DNA of 64,000 nucleotides from Castellaniella sp034675905 (GCF_034675905.1 NZ_JAUCCV010000010.1:1-64000); one strand, 5' to 3'. Numbered from the stretch's first letter, positions 43,773 to 53,489 are shown. Notes: generated by a model not told the origin, from the letters alone. Program-made: numbers and translations.

Positions 43773-43896
43773 ACGCGGCGGCACGGTTACGCGCAAGATT
43801 GAGGTAGAGCATGTCAGGAGCGTCCAGCCCCACCAGCGCAGGGTGAGAAAAATGCGCCTGATCGCCTTCAGGCCGGGTGTGTTTGAGAAGAGTCAA
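43756..43896 (-). pseudogene. Possible C-terminal remnant of a lost gene
   Basis: The minus strand encodes 46 residues ending LYLNLARNRAAAFSPAA, from a TTG at 43896 to a TGA at 43756, with balanced composition and codon use like normal coding DNA. It overlaps the end of the ATPase gene by 17 bases. An in-frame stop lies six codons upstream of the TTG. It may be the tail of a gene truncated where the anomalous region begins, or chance. No family recognised. Confidence 0.2.
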
Positions 43897-46800
43897 GATA
43901 TCCAGATGCTGTCATGGAGAGATAATACGCTTGAAAGAAACCGCCGCGATAGCTGAGAACGGTGTACGGTCGTGATTGTGGCGTAGATTGCGATGCAAAG
44001 ATTTTCAGGCCTGCTCCAGCACGCGGTGCATCCCGGTCGACCTCTCGAGCCCGGGTGCAACACCGGCGTGCTTCGCCGGCTGTGGTTTGGCGGCGCTGCC
44101 GGAGCTCGCGCAGGTGCTCTGATCGTGATGGCCGGGCGGGGTCTGGTTAGGTTGAAGTGAAAATTGGATGACGGATGGCGCGTTCCAGCACACCCCGCTT
44201 GGGAGGATTGGACGGCCCTGGGTTTCCGAACTTGCGTCCGAAGGGGCAGAGGAGCGAGCTGACCAGTTCCGAGTGCACTGGCCCGCCGCATGGTAGTGCG
44301 CCTGATGGTTGAGCCGAGGAGAGATATCCCCCGGTGATTTCGATCGAAGGTTTCGCTGTCCTGGTGGGTGGTGGTGTTCGGTGAGGCCTGTGCTGGCGGG
44401 GGAATAGTGGTGGTTTTTAGGTTAGCGGGCGCTGGCCAGCCACAGCTCGCACCCCGTGGCCGGTGGTTGCGGTGATGCCTTTGGTGCCGGAGGCGTGGCC
44501 TTGCCTGTGGTCATGATTGCCTGATATGGCCGTTGGAGGAGGCGGTCCTGTTGGTGAGAGGGGGGGGAGGCCGGGGGTAGCGCGCTGGGTGTGGAGGGGC
44601 GAGGTAGGGAAGGTGCGCTGTGCGGTAATGCGGCGGCCGGAGGGTCGGGTGGAGGGCTGAAAGCCGCTGTAGGGGGGGAGGGGCCCGGGGTAGGCAGGCG
44701 CGGGCCTCCGCCGAGAGGCATCCTCGGAGCCGCTAGATGGGGAGGTCTAGGTGGTGAAATGGGGCGAGGACCGGGGGCCGCGACATCGGGCGAATTGGTG
44801 GTGTTGGGTGTGGTTTTGTTTTGGCTTGGGGGTCCAGGGAAGGAGGGGCACGTGTGGTGTGCGGGTGTGGGGGGTGGGGAAGGTGAAGGGGATTGGCGTT
44901 GGCGGTTGTGCGGGTGGCGTATTGTTGTGCGGCGGGTGGATGGTTGCTGTTGAGGGCGGATTTGGGGAGTCGCGTCCCTGAGTCCTGCCGGGCGCCGACG
45001 CGGGTGTGATGTTGAAGGACACCGCGCCGGGGCCTGGATGGTGTGCATTGGCCGAGGGGGTACCGCGCGGGGATTGGGGGACCGTGGGGTGGGCCCCTTG
45101 TAAGAATATCGCAGGGCCGATACGGATATTGGCGCGTGGGACGAAAGACACCCGGGGGTGAGGGGCATAAAAAGGCAAATGGTCAGAATAGATGCCCGGG
45201 ACTCGCGTGGAGAGAGGGAGCGGCGCCCGCCCCTGGGATTAGCGTCCCTGGAGCGGCGTCGCGCGCGTCCGGCATGTCGCGGGTCGCGTGCCCCGGGCGC
45301 TGTGAGATGGGGTGCGGGTAGGATGTGCCGGGATTGGTGACCTGGGGATGGGTGCTGGGTGGGGGTGTGGGGCGTGGCCGAGTGCGTCCGGGGGGGGGGA
45401 TGGGTGCCCGTGGGGATGGGTGCCATTCCGTGGCGGGGTTGCTGTCCGGTTCGTGGATTGTGCCGGTGGCCCGCCGTCGGCGCCCCCGAGATAGGGGGAG
45501 GGGGTGCCGGGGGCGTGATGTGCCCGGGCGTCCCGGCTCTGATGCCGTCACTCCCGGCCGTTTTGCGAGGTGGGGGTTGGTGCGTGCTGTCCGAGCCCTG
45601 CAGCCGCGGGATGCCCTCGGGGGGGAGCGAATCCGGGCCCATGGTGCGAGACATAGATGGGGGTGCGGGTGGGGGGCGTGGGTGTGCTGGCGGCTCGCGC
45701 CCGGGGGACGCCCGTTGGGGCGGCGGTGGACGGGTGGTGGGCCCCGGGTTTGGGGCGCTTCGGATTGGGTCGTCCGGGCCCCATCCACCTTTTTTGATCG
45801 TGGGATTGCCGCCCGCCGCCCGATTGCGGGTGACCGGTCACTGCTCGGTCCCGTGCGGGCGGGCCGCCGCTACCGGACGGCGCCGTTTTGTGTCCCGGCG
45901 TGGGTGGCCTGTGCGCCGTATGGGATCGGGATTGCGGCGGTCGCGTCACCCCCTTGGGGTCGCCGTTTACGATGGGTCGATGCCCGGGGATCGATGTAAG
46001 GATTGTTTGGGGTCGCGCCGCCGGTGGGGAGTGGGCCCGCGTTGTCGTTGCAAGCAAAATAAGGTTCCCGACGGCAGCCCTGTTGGTGCGGATTCTTCCG
46101 TCTGTGTTGTCCGTGTTGTTGTATTGATGTGATTGCGCCGGCGCCCAGTGCGCTCTTTCCTTGGTTTGGGTTACCGGGGGTTTCCTTGCTGTTGACAGCC
46201 CGGGCTGATGGGGGCACTGGTTCGATCTGGGAGGTTCGAGTTGAAATGTGGGGAGAGAAAAAGGGCTGTGGGGTCGCTGAGTGAAGGTAGCACCGGTTTG
46301 CACGATTGGTGGATCTGCTCGCTGCTGGCGACAGCGCCAGGGATACTGCCAGGCGACGACGGTTGGTGAGGCCGATTGAGTGATGAGCATGCCGAGAAGA
46401 GGAGAGGTGATCCGAGCGATGTTTGAATGGTTGCGCAATGTACGGTCGCGATAAAGAAAGCGAATTGAGGGCACTGCCCGATGCGAGAAATGCGTTGACA
46501 GATGGAGGATAGGGAAGGGTGTAATTGTTGTGTGCCGACACCCGCTTTGCGCGTTCTCCAGGGGTTCAGGGGTTGTTGCTGGATTGCTGGCGCATTTGAT
46601 GTGATTGGGAAAATGACGAAATGGAGTAATGCCATGAGGTCCCGATGGCGCCCACCTGGATGAACGCGCTCGGGTGAAAGATGGACAAAAAAAGAAGGAG
46701 ACCAAGCCGAAAACAAGGCTGAAGATCCGCACTGGTTCGTCCGCACAGGGAGTAATACACCGGAGATGATCGCAGAAGAGGACGCTGATCAACACCCCCG

Positions 46801-47182
46801 TGACGGTGAGACGTTCAGGAGGAGATGAGAGATTATGCTGGGTGCCAATCAAAGTGCAGAGAGAGACACTGAGGAAGGTGAATGTGGGCCGATGCGCCAA
46901 CGTGCGGGGAGTCGGATCGGCAATCTGATGGTGTAAAACTGCCACCGTGATTGTGGTGGTGCGGATTGTTTTCCTTGGTGAGGGTCTTGCGTGGGCCGCT
47001 GGAGATCGAAAATTGAAATAAAACGAGCATCATGGATCGCGGATGAGTGCCCATCGGACAGAATGGAAGGTGTTGTTTCCGAGGTCCTCTCCGCTGGGAA
47101 TCATATATTGTCGTGTTGTTTAGGGGATGCGAAATGCCACAAGATCTAGGGGAAATCCCCGAACGCGGTTACATGCCAGGGT
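43773..47182. other. 3.4 kb anomalous region: G-rich, C-poor plus strand, no recognisable gene
   Basis: Flanked by normal genes on both sides, this region has no frame with family similarity. The plus strand is extremely biased: in 44821-44880 I count G 36, T 12, A 6, C 6, and in 45361-45420 G 39, C 9, T 9, A 3, whereas the coding stretch 43441-43500 has G 22 and C 25. G runs of 8 (44560-44567) and 10 (45390-45399) occur. The bias is strongest at about 44340-46000; from about 46100 to 47100 the DNA is AT-richer but still has more G than C. Two long minus-strand frames (44422-45654 and 45548-46945) encode low-complexity Pro/Ser/Thr/Arg sequence and exist because a C-rich, T-poor strand has few stop codons. 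No repeats, tRNA, rRNA or transposase were identified. It could be a decayed insertion, a long RNA locus or an assembly problem. Confidence 0.6.
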
Positions 47183-48079
47183 TCAGGATGTCGCGCCCGG
47201 CGCCGACACCGGCGCGGCTGCCGTGTATTTCGCCCCGGCCACGCAGACCACGACAAATACAGTAACAGCGATCATCGTCATGGTCACAGACTCACCCAAC
47301 AGCCAGGCCGACAGCAGCAAGCCCATGAAAGGCTGCAATAGCTGCAGTTGCCCGACGGCGGCGATGCCTCCCAGCGCCAGCCCCCGATACCAGAAAATGA
47401 ATCCGACCAGCATACTGAACACCGCCACATAGGCCAGGCCCACCCAGGCAGATACCGGGACCGCCGCCCCATCCGCCGGCAGCAGGACCAGGGATAGCGG
47501 CAAACTGATCGGCAGCGACAGCACCAGCACCCAGCAGATCACCTGCCACCCCCCCAGGCGACGCGAGAGGCGTCCGCCTTCGGCATAGCCGTAACCGCAA
47601 CTGAGGATAGCGCCCATCATCAGGGCATCGGCGCCCAGGGACCCGGACCCGTCCTGACTGAAGGCGAACCCCGCCACCGAGGCCGCCCCCAGCACGGCAA
47701 AAATCCAGAATGCGCGGGAAGGGCGTTCTCCCCCCAACCAGGTGCCGAAAATCGCCGTCGCCAACGGCAGCAAACCGATAAAGACCAGAGAGTGCGCCGA
47801 GGTGATGGTGCGCAGCGCCAGCGCCGTGCACAGCGGAAACCCCAGCACGACGCCCAACGCCACCCAGGCCAGCGTGCGCCATTCAGCCCCGGTCGGCCGC
47901 TGATTGCGCCCGATCATCAGCAGGCACACCGCCAGAATCCCGGCCAGCGCTGCTCGTCCCGCCGTCACGAACAAAGGGTCCAGGCCCAGGACGGCCACAC
48001 GGGTCGCCGGCAGCGAGCCACTGAAAATCGCCACGCCCAGCGCGCCGTTGAGCCATCCGCGTGTACTTGCCTGCATCAT
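47183..48079 (-). CDS. EamA/DMT-family transporter paired with a MocR regulator
   Basis: 298 residues from the first of two tandem ATGs at 48079 (GGGAAGG just upstream; the second ATG at 48076 has better spacing). Ten predicted helices in two EamA repeats, starting LNGALGVAIFSGSLPATRVAV. Typical exporter of metabolites or amino acids; substrate unknown. Divergent from a MocR gene across 111 bases, an arrangement in which the MocR protein usually controls the exporter. It is the first normal gene after the anomalous region. Confidence 0.87.
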   Translation of the reverse strand: MMQASTRGWLNGALGVAIFSGSLPATRVAVLGLDPLFVTAGRAALAGILAVCLLMIGRNQRPTGAEWRTLAWVALGVVLGFPLCTALALRTITSAHSLVFIGLLPLATAIFGTWLGGERPSRAFWIFAVLGAASVAGFAFSQDGSGSLGADALMMGAILSCGYGYAEGGRLSRRLGGWQVICWVLVLSLPISLPLSLVLLPADGAAVPVSAWVGLAYVAVFSMLVGFIFWYRGLALGGIAAVGQLQLLQPFMGLLLSAWLLGESVTMTMIAVTVFVVVCVAGAKYTAAAPVSAPGATS

Positions 48080-48144
48080 CCTTCCCGTCTCTTCGATCCC
48101 TGATTGGGATAACACTATGCAGGCCTGAGCTTTCCTAAGCCAGA

Positions 48145-48175
48145 TACAGTCTGGTACAGTAAGACGAAACTGTAC
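48145..48175. promoter_or_regulatory. Candidate MocR operator (TACAGT repeats)
   Basis: In the divergent spacer TACAGT occurs twice in direct orientation (48145-48150, 48155-48160), and GTACAGT (48154-48160) forms an inverted repeat with ACTGTAC (48169-48175) across eight bases. MocR regulators typically bind such mixed direct and inverted repeats near their own promoters. Confidence 0.6.
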
Positions 48176-48190
48176 TGGTATCAATTGAGC

Positions 48191-49642
48191 ATGGGTACTT
48201 CCGTCGCCAAAACCGGCCGCACCACGCACGTCATGCAATACGTGCATCAGCGCATTGCGGCCCGCGAATGGCAGCCCGGCGCGCGCCTGCCGTCTCTGCG
48301 GTCCATGGCCCGCCACCAGGGGGTATCCAAATCCACCGTGGTCGAGGCCTACGAACGGTTGGCGGCCAACGGCATCATCCGCCCCCAGGCGGGCTCCGGG
48401 TTTTATGTCTCCGGCCCGCTGGCGCCTTTGGCAGTGGCTGAAATCGGCCCGCAACTGGACCGCCAGGTCGATCCCCTGTGGGTGGCCCGCCAGTCGCTGG
48501 ACATGACTGCCGGCGCCATGAAGCCGGGGTGCGGCTGGCTGCCTGCCGACTGGATGCCGGCCGATGCCATCCGGGATGCGCTACGGCAATCCGCACGCGA
48601 CCCGGACGCCGCATTGACCGATTATGCCGCCGCCCTGGGGCTCCCTGCCTTGCGCACGGCCATTGCCCGGCAACTCTCGGCGCGCGGCCAGCAGGTAGAC
48701 CCCCGGCAGATACTGGTGACGGATTCCGGCACGCAGGCGGTCGACCTGCTATGCCGGTTCCTGATCCGGCCAGGGGATACTGTGCTGGTCGACGACCCCT
48801 GCTATTACAACTTCCTGGCGCTGCTGCGCGCCCATCAGGCGAATATTGTCAGCGTCCCCTACCTGCCGGACGGGCCTGATATGGACCGTTTCCGTCAGGC
48901 GCTGGCCCAGCACCGCCCCCGTCTGTATCTCAGCAATTCCGGCCTGCACAATCCCACCGGCGCCAGCCTGTCAGACCACAAGGCGCAGCAGATCCTGGAC
49001 CTGGCACAGCAGCACGATCTGATCATTGTGGAAGACGATATCTTCAGCGCCTTTGAGCCAACGCCATCCGCGCATCTGGCCAGGCTGGACGGATTGGATC
49101 GCGTGATCCAGGTCGGCAGTTTTTCCAAGACCCTGTCGGCCAGCCTGCGATGCGGCTATCTGGCGATCCGCGCGGACTGGATCGACGCGCTGGCCGACCT
49201 GCGCACCGCCACGACATTTTCCGGCGCCGGACTGACCCAGTCCGTCATCTGCCGCTTGCTGCAGGACCCCGTCTGGCCCCGCCACATCAGCCTGTTGCGT
49301 CAGCGTCTGGGCCAGGCGATGAACCGGGCGGTTCCCCTGCTGCAGCATCTGGGACTGCAGCCCTGGCACCTGCCGCCCGGCGGCATGTTCCTGTGGTGCA
49401 GGCTGCCGGATGATATCGACAGCACCCGGCTGGCGACACTGGGCCTGCAGCACGGCCTGGTCCTGGCGCCCGGCAACGTCTTCAGCCTGTCCCAGACGGC
49501 AGGCGCCATGCTGCGATTCAACGTATCGCAGATGGACGACCCCCGCTTGCCCAGCCTGCTGACGGCGCTGATGATTCAGGCGCACAATCCTTCCGGCACG
49601 ACCGGACACCACCGATCGCCCTCCTCGACAGACCTTTTATGA
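48191..49642 (+). CDS. MocR/PdxR-type transcriptional regulator (GntR HTH + PLP aminotransferase fold)
   Basis: 483 residues. N-terminal winged helix (about 10-75, ARLPSLRSMARHQGVSKSTVVEAYERL), a linker, and a class I aminotransferase-like domain (about 110-475) with NSGLHNPTG, VEDDIFSAF and the PLP lysine in VGSFSKTLSASLRCGYL. It senses a PLP-reactive ligand and is expected to control the divergent EamA gene. Starts at the ATG at 48191; a TTG two codons upstream is less likely. Its stop overlaps the start of ung by four bases. Confidence 0.92.
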   Translation: MGTSVAKTGRTTHVMQYVHQRIAAREWQPGARLPSLRSMARHQGVSKSTVVEAYERLAANGIIRPQAGSGFYVSGPLAPLAVAEIGPQLDRQVDPLWVARQSLDMTAGAMKPGCGWLPADWMPADAIRDALRQSARDPDAALTDYAAALGLPALRTAIARQLSARGQQVDPRQILVTDSGTQAVDLLCRFLIRPGDTVLVDDPCYYNFLALLRAHQANIVSVPYLPDGPDMDRFRQALAQHRPRLYLSNSGLHNPTGASLSDHKAQQILDLAQQHDLIIVEDDIFSAFEPTPSAHLARLDGLDRVIQVGSFSKTLSASLRCGYLAIRADWIDALADLRTATTFSGAGLTQSVICRLLQDPVWPRHISLLRQRLGQAMNRAVPLLQHLGLQPWHLPPGGMFLWCRLPDDIDSTRLATLGLQHGLVLAPGNVFSLSQTAGAMLRFNVSQMDDPRLPSLLTALMIQAHNPSGTTGHHRSPSSTDLL

Positions 49643-50424
49643 CCGCCACACCGCACGACACCGAAGTCCTCAACGCCTTTACGGGTTCCTTGCAAACACA
49701 GATCGCCTCGCTGCCGCCCGCCTGGCGCAGCACGCTGGAAGCGCCGCATCTGCAAGGCGTGCTGGCCAAGCTGGATGCCATGCTGGCCGAACGGCTGGCG
49801 GCCGGCGCACAGATTTTCCCTCTGCGCCCGTTTCGCGCCCTGATCGAGACCCCGCCTGAATCCGTCCAGGTCATCATCGTTGGCCAAGACCCTTATCACG
49901 GGCCAAACCAGGCCCAGGGGCTGGCCTTTTCCGTACCCGATTTCTGCCCCACGCCGCCCAGCCTGCGCAATATGTTCAAGGAACTGGCCCAGGAATACGG
50001 AGCGCCTGCCCAAGCGCCGCGCAACAGTCTGGTGCGCTGGGCGCGCCAAGGCGTGCTGCTGCTGAACACATCCCTGACGGTGGAGGCCCACCAACCGGCC
50101 TCGCATGCCAAAAAAGGCTGGGAACACATCACGGATGCCCTGATCATGCGAGTGCTGCGCGAACCCCGCCCCAAAGTGCTGCTGCTATGGGGATCGCACG
50201 CTCAGGCGCGGCGTCAACTGCTGGAACTGCAGGCGCCGGCCGGCCCGGTTCAGGTGCTGATGTCCAACCATCCCTCGCCGCTATCGGCCCTGCGGCCGCC
50301 GCGCCCCTTTATCGGCTGCGGCCATTTCCAGCAAGCCAACGACTGGCTGCAGGCGCAAGGCGAATCAGGCATCGACTGGCTGCTCGCCAAGTCGCCCGCC
50401 GCGGCTGCGGGCTACGGCGACTGA
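49639..50424 (+). CDS. ung: Uracil-DNA glycosylase
   Basis: 261 residues, family 1 UDG that removes uracil from DNA. The water-activating loop GQDPYHGPNQAQGLAFSV (from residue 82) and the Leu-intercalation loop HPSPLSALR are present, with LLLNTSLTVE and VLLLWGSHAQ. Start overlaps the MocR stop (ATGA). Residues 1-40 are a somewhat long N-terminal extension. The last 60 bases overlap the convergent GGDEF gene. Confidence 0.96.
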   Translation: MTATPHDTEVLNAFTGSLQTQIASLPPAWRSTLEAPHLQGVLAKLDAMLAERLAAGAQIFPLRPFRALIETPPESVQVIIVGQDPYHGPNQAQGLAFSVPDFCPTPPSLRNMFKELAQEYGAPAQAPRNSLVRWARQGVLLLNTSLTVEAHQPASHAKKGWEHITDALIMRVLREPRPKVLLLWGSHAQARRQLLELQAPAGPVQVLMSNHPSPLSALRPPRPFIGCGHFQQANDWLQAQGESGIDWLLAKSPAAAAGYGD

Positions 50425-51594
50425 CGGCACATGGCCTGCGGCCTCGGCCACCGGCCACACCCGGATGCAGTCCCGCCCTGCGGTCTTGGCCGCATACAGC
50501 GCCTGATCGGCCCGCGCCAACAACCGATCCAGATCGTAGCCGGCCTGACGCGAGCAGGCGATCCCCACACTGACCGTCAAGCAGCACGGCAAGCTGTCGG
50601 TCTGCGCGGACAAGCCGCTACGGATCCGGGTGGCCAGTTCCTGAGCCCCCAACGGACCCAGATTCGCGGCGACCACGACGAATTCCTCACCCCCCAGACG
50701 GGCACGCAAATCCTGCGCATCCACCGATTGACTCAGGATCTGGGCGAAGCAGGCCAGCACACGGTCACCCGCCTCGTGACCAAAGTTGTCATTGACCTGT
50801 TTGAACCAATCCAGATCGCACATCAGCACGGCCACATCCACCCCGGACGGACGAGCCTGCTCCAGCAGGAGCTCCCCCTGCTCGAACAAGGCTCGACGGT
50901 TGGGCAATCCGGTCAGGACATCATGCAAGGCCGCGTAGCGGTAATTCCGCTCGGCGCGCGCCCGCACCATCATCAAGATGCTGAAGGACAGGCTGATGGC
51001 AAAGAACAGCCCTTCGAACATCACCAAAGTGAAATCCGGCCAGTTCCGCCAAATCTGCGGCTGCATTGGGCTGGCCGGGATCCGATACAGATAGAACAAG
51101 GCGTGGATCGCCAGAAAAACGATCAAAGGCGTTGCAACGCCTGGATAGCGTCGCCATTCAGGCCAGACCTCGGTCAGCGCCGCGCCGAGATAGCCCAGGC
51201 ACAGAACCGAATAGGCGGCCACGCGCAGATCCGTGTCCGACAGGAAGGCCGGCCACTGACACAACAGCAGCCAGACGAGCGCCCCCGCCCCCAGCCAGCG
51301 CCAGGAAACCGGCCGGCCGCCGAAAACCCGCAAGCTGATCCACAGGCAGGCATGCCCGGTGATCATCAGCATATTGGTCACGATGATGGACAGGGTCAGC
51401 AGGTCCGCGTATTCACGCGTCACGCCCAGCAAGAACCCCAGGCAGGCCAGCCACATGCCGGTGGCGCACCACAGCAATGTGCGTTCACGCCGACCCTGTA
51501 TCGCGGCCAGAAACGTCAGGCCGCCCACCAGAAACAGGACAAAGGCTTCTACAACGAGCAGGGTACGCGGGTCAAAATTCACCATGAGAGGCAT
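50365..51594 (-). CDS. Membrane diguanylate cyclase (GGDEF)
   Basis: About 409 residues from the ATG at 51594. Six or seven membrane helices (about 5-210) form an unassigned sensor, then a GGDEF domain (about 230-390) with LHDVLTGLPNRRALFEQ, MCDLDWFKQVNDNFGH and active-site GGEEF in RLGGEEFVVVA; an RxxD inhibitory site (RARL before it) is not evident. The terminal ~25 residues read across the end of ung. Signal sensed unknown. Confidence 0.88.
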   Translation of the reverse strand: MPLMVNFDPRTLLVVEAFVLFLVGGLTFLAAIQGRRERTLLWCATGMWLACLGFLLGVTREYADLLTLSIIVTNMLMITGHACLWISLRVFGGRPVSWRWLGAGALVWLLLCQWPAFLSDTDLRVAAYSVLCLGYLGAALTEVWPEWRRYPGVATPLIVFLAIHALFYLYRIPASPMQPQIWRNWPDFTLVMFEGLFFAISLSFSILMMVRARAERNYRYAALHDVLTGLPNRRALFEQGELLLEQARPSGVDVAVLMCDLDWFKQVNDNFGHEAGDRVLACFAQILSQSVDAQDLRARLGGEEFVVVAANLGPLGAQELATRIRSGLSAQTDSLPCCLTVSVGIACSRQAGYDLDRLLARADQALYAAKTAGRDCIRVWPVAEAAGHVPSVAVARSRGGRLGEQPVDA

Positions 51595-51766
51595 GCTTGC
51601 TAAATAACAGGAACCGACCACTAACAGTGCGGCGCGCCAACATACTCACAATCTGTATCAGGTCACTATGATATAGGGCTTAAGGATACTTCAGTCCTCT
51701 TTCCGCCATGAATGCCGTCATCCGTATAATGGCCGGGCCTGCCCGATACCCAGGCCGCTACGATGC

Positions 51767-52486
51767 ATGCCCACCATGTCACAGAATTCCAGCCCCTCTC
51801 CCCTTTCCATCCCCAGCCTGACCGCTCCGGTCGCCATGGGCTACATTCCGCTGGGCGCGGTGTTCGGCTTCCTGTTCGTCCAAGCAGGCGGCGATACCTG
51901 GCTGGCGATTGCCTCCAGCCTTTTGATCTATGCGGGCGCCGCGCAGTTCATGATGGTGCCCATGTTGGCTGCGGGGCTGCCCATCAGCGCGATCGCCCTG
52001 GCGACCCTGGTGCTGAACTTGCGCCATATCTTCTACGGCCTGTCGTTGCTAAACCACATGCCAGCTGCCCGCTGGCAGCGCTGGTACAGCATTTTTGCGC
52101 TGACCGACGAAACCTATTCCGTCCTGACCGCTCTGCCGTCCCAGGCTCGCGCCCGGCACATGGCGCTGGTCTGCGCCCTGAACCAAGGATGGTGGGTGTT
52201 GGGCACCACACTGGGGGCGGTGCTGGGCGCCCAGGTGCAGATCGGCCTGACAGGGCTGGATTTCGTTCTGGCCGCCCTGTTTGCCGTGCTGGCGGTCGAA
52301 CAATGGCGGGTGCGACGCGACGTGCTGCCCATCTGGATCGCTCTGGCCGCCTACGCCATCGCGCTGCTGGTGTTCCCCGCCCAGGCGCTGGCGCTGGCCA
52401 TCGCTCTCAGCCTGTTGGCAGCGGCCCTGCGGCCCGCCAGGCGGTCCGGCCTTCCCGCCACACCAAAGCAACCGGACGCCTCATGA
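51767..52486 (+). CDS. azlC: Branched-chain amino acid exporter, large subunit
   Basis: 239 residues, AzlC/YgaZ family, about seven membrane helices: GYIPLGAVFGFLFVQAG, YAGAAQFMMVPMLAAG, LNLRHIFYGLSL and LTDETYSV are family signatures. Partner of AzlD in exporting branched-chain or related amino acids. Two ATGs (51767, 51776) are possible starts. A TATAAT at 51725-51730 is a plausible -10 element. Confidence 0.93.
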   Translation: MPTMSQNSSPSPLSIPSLTAPVAMGYIPLGAVFGFLFVQAGGDTWLAIASSLLIYAGAAQFMMVPMLAAGLPISAIALATLVLNLRHIFYGLSLLNHMPAARWQRWYSIFALTDETYSVLTALPSQARARHMALVCALNQGWWVLGTTLGAVLGAQVQIGLTGLDFVLAALFAVLAVEQWRVRRDVLPIWIALAAYAIALLVFPAQALALAIALSLLAAALRPARRSGLPATPKQPDAS

Positions 52487-52803
52487 CCGATACCGGCTAC
52501 GTTCTGATCATCATCGCTGTGATGGCTGCCATCACCCTGATCCTGCGGGCGCTGCCCTTCATCGGCGGGCACTGGCTGCGCCGGCATCCCCTGGTGCACA
52601 AGCTGGGCGATACGCTGCCCTTGTCCATCATGGTGCTGCTGCTGGTCGACACCGTCGCCGGTCAGGCGCGATCCAACCCCCTGGGGCCCTGGCAGGAACT
52701 GCTGGCGGTGGCTGTCGTGGTACTGATGCAATGGCGCACACGCCAGACCTTGCTGAGCATCGTCACCGGCACGGCGGTCTACGTCGTGCTGCGGGCGCTG
52801 TAA
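52483..52803 (+). CDS. azlD: Branched-chain amino acid exporter, small subunit
   Basis: 106 residues, three or four membrane helices, AzlD/YgaH family: LRALPFIGG, LGDTLPLSIMVLLLV. The ATG at 52483 overlaps azlC by four bases, so the pair is translationally coupled. A longer upstream frame runs through azlC out of frame and is not used. Confidence 0.92.
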   Translation: MTDTGYVLIIIAVMAAITLILRALPFIGGHWLRRHPLVHKLGDTLPLSIMVLLLVDTVAGQARSNPLGPWQELLAVAVVVLMQWRTRQTLLSIVTGTAVYVVLRAL

Positions 52804-52854
52804 ACCGCCAGCCCTTTACAATCAGGGCATTGCACTCTTGTCCAGGACACTACC

Positions 52855-53337
52855 ATGCCCAGCTTTGACGTCGTCTCCGAAGTCGACAAACACGAACTGT
52901 CCAATGCCGTCGATCAGGCCAACCGCGAACTGGCGACCCGTTTCGATTTCAAGGGCGCCAACGCCCGCTTCGAACTGGAAGACTACGTGGTGAACCAATC
53001 CGCCCCCAGCGCCTTCCAACTGGGCCAGATGCTGGACATCCTGCGCGGGCGCCTGTCGGCGCGCAGCATCGACGTGCGCTGTCTGGACGTAGCGGACCCG
53101 CTGGAAAACCTGGGCGGCGCCCGCCAGAAAGTCACGGTCCGCCAGGGCATCGAGCAAGCCACCGCCAAAAAACTGATCGCTGCCATCAAGCAGGCCAAGC
53201 TGAAGGTCGAAACCCAGATCAACGGCGACAAGCTGCGCGTGACGGGTAAAAAACGCGACGACCTGCAGCAAGTCATCGCCCTGCTGCGCAAGACCGACGT
53301 GGAACTGCCGCTGCAATATCAGAACTTCCGGGATTAA
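52855..53337 (+). CDS. yajQ: YajQ family nucleotide-binding protein
   Basis: 160 residues. Begins MPSFDVVSEVDKHELSNAVDQ and continues ATRFDFKG, the standard YajQ/DUF520 sequence with two ferredoxin-like folds. Some homologues bind cyclic-di-GMP and act with a transcription factor, which is of interest given the three GGDEF/EAL genes in this window. Single gene. Confidence 0.96.
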   Translation: MPSFDVVSEVDKHELSNAVDQANRELATRFDFKGANARFELEDYVVNQSAPSAFQLGQMLDILRGRLSARSIDVRCLDVADPLENLGGARQKVTVRQGIEQATAKKLIAAIKQAKLKVETQINGDKLRVTGKKRDDLQQVIALLRKTDVELPLQYQNFRD

Positions 53338-53489
53338 GACCACACCGTCATCTCGCCGGCCCGGGCGGATACCCCTGACACCATCAGCGACACACCAGGC
53401 CCTGCCCGCCAACAGTCCTATACTATCGGCAGACGTTCCGCCCGACACGACGCGAACATGCGATTGCAACGACACCCAAGAGGCAGGCC

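Noticed and set aside
44422..45654. 410-residue minus-strand open frame in the G-rich island
   Set aside because: Pro/Ser/Thr/Arg-rich low complexity, no domain, and several equally open frames overlap it; the absence of stops follows from a C-rich, T-poor strand.
45359..46132. 257-residue Gly/Arg-rich plus-strand frame
   Set aside because: Gly and Trp/Arg richness is what G-rich DNA encodes in any frame; no ribosome-binding site or domain.
45548..46945. 465-residue minus-strand open frame in the same island
   Set aside because: No family resemblance, composition tracks the local base bias, and it overlaps the other long frame; treated as a compositional by-product.
43773..47182. Diversity-generating retroelement or CRISPR array in the island
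   Set aside because: No reverse transcriptase, no paired template/variable repeats, no regularly spaced direct repeats and no cas genes.
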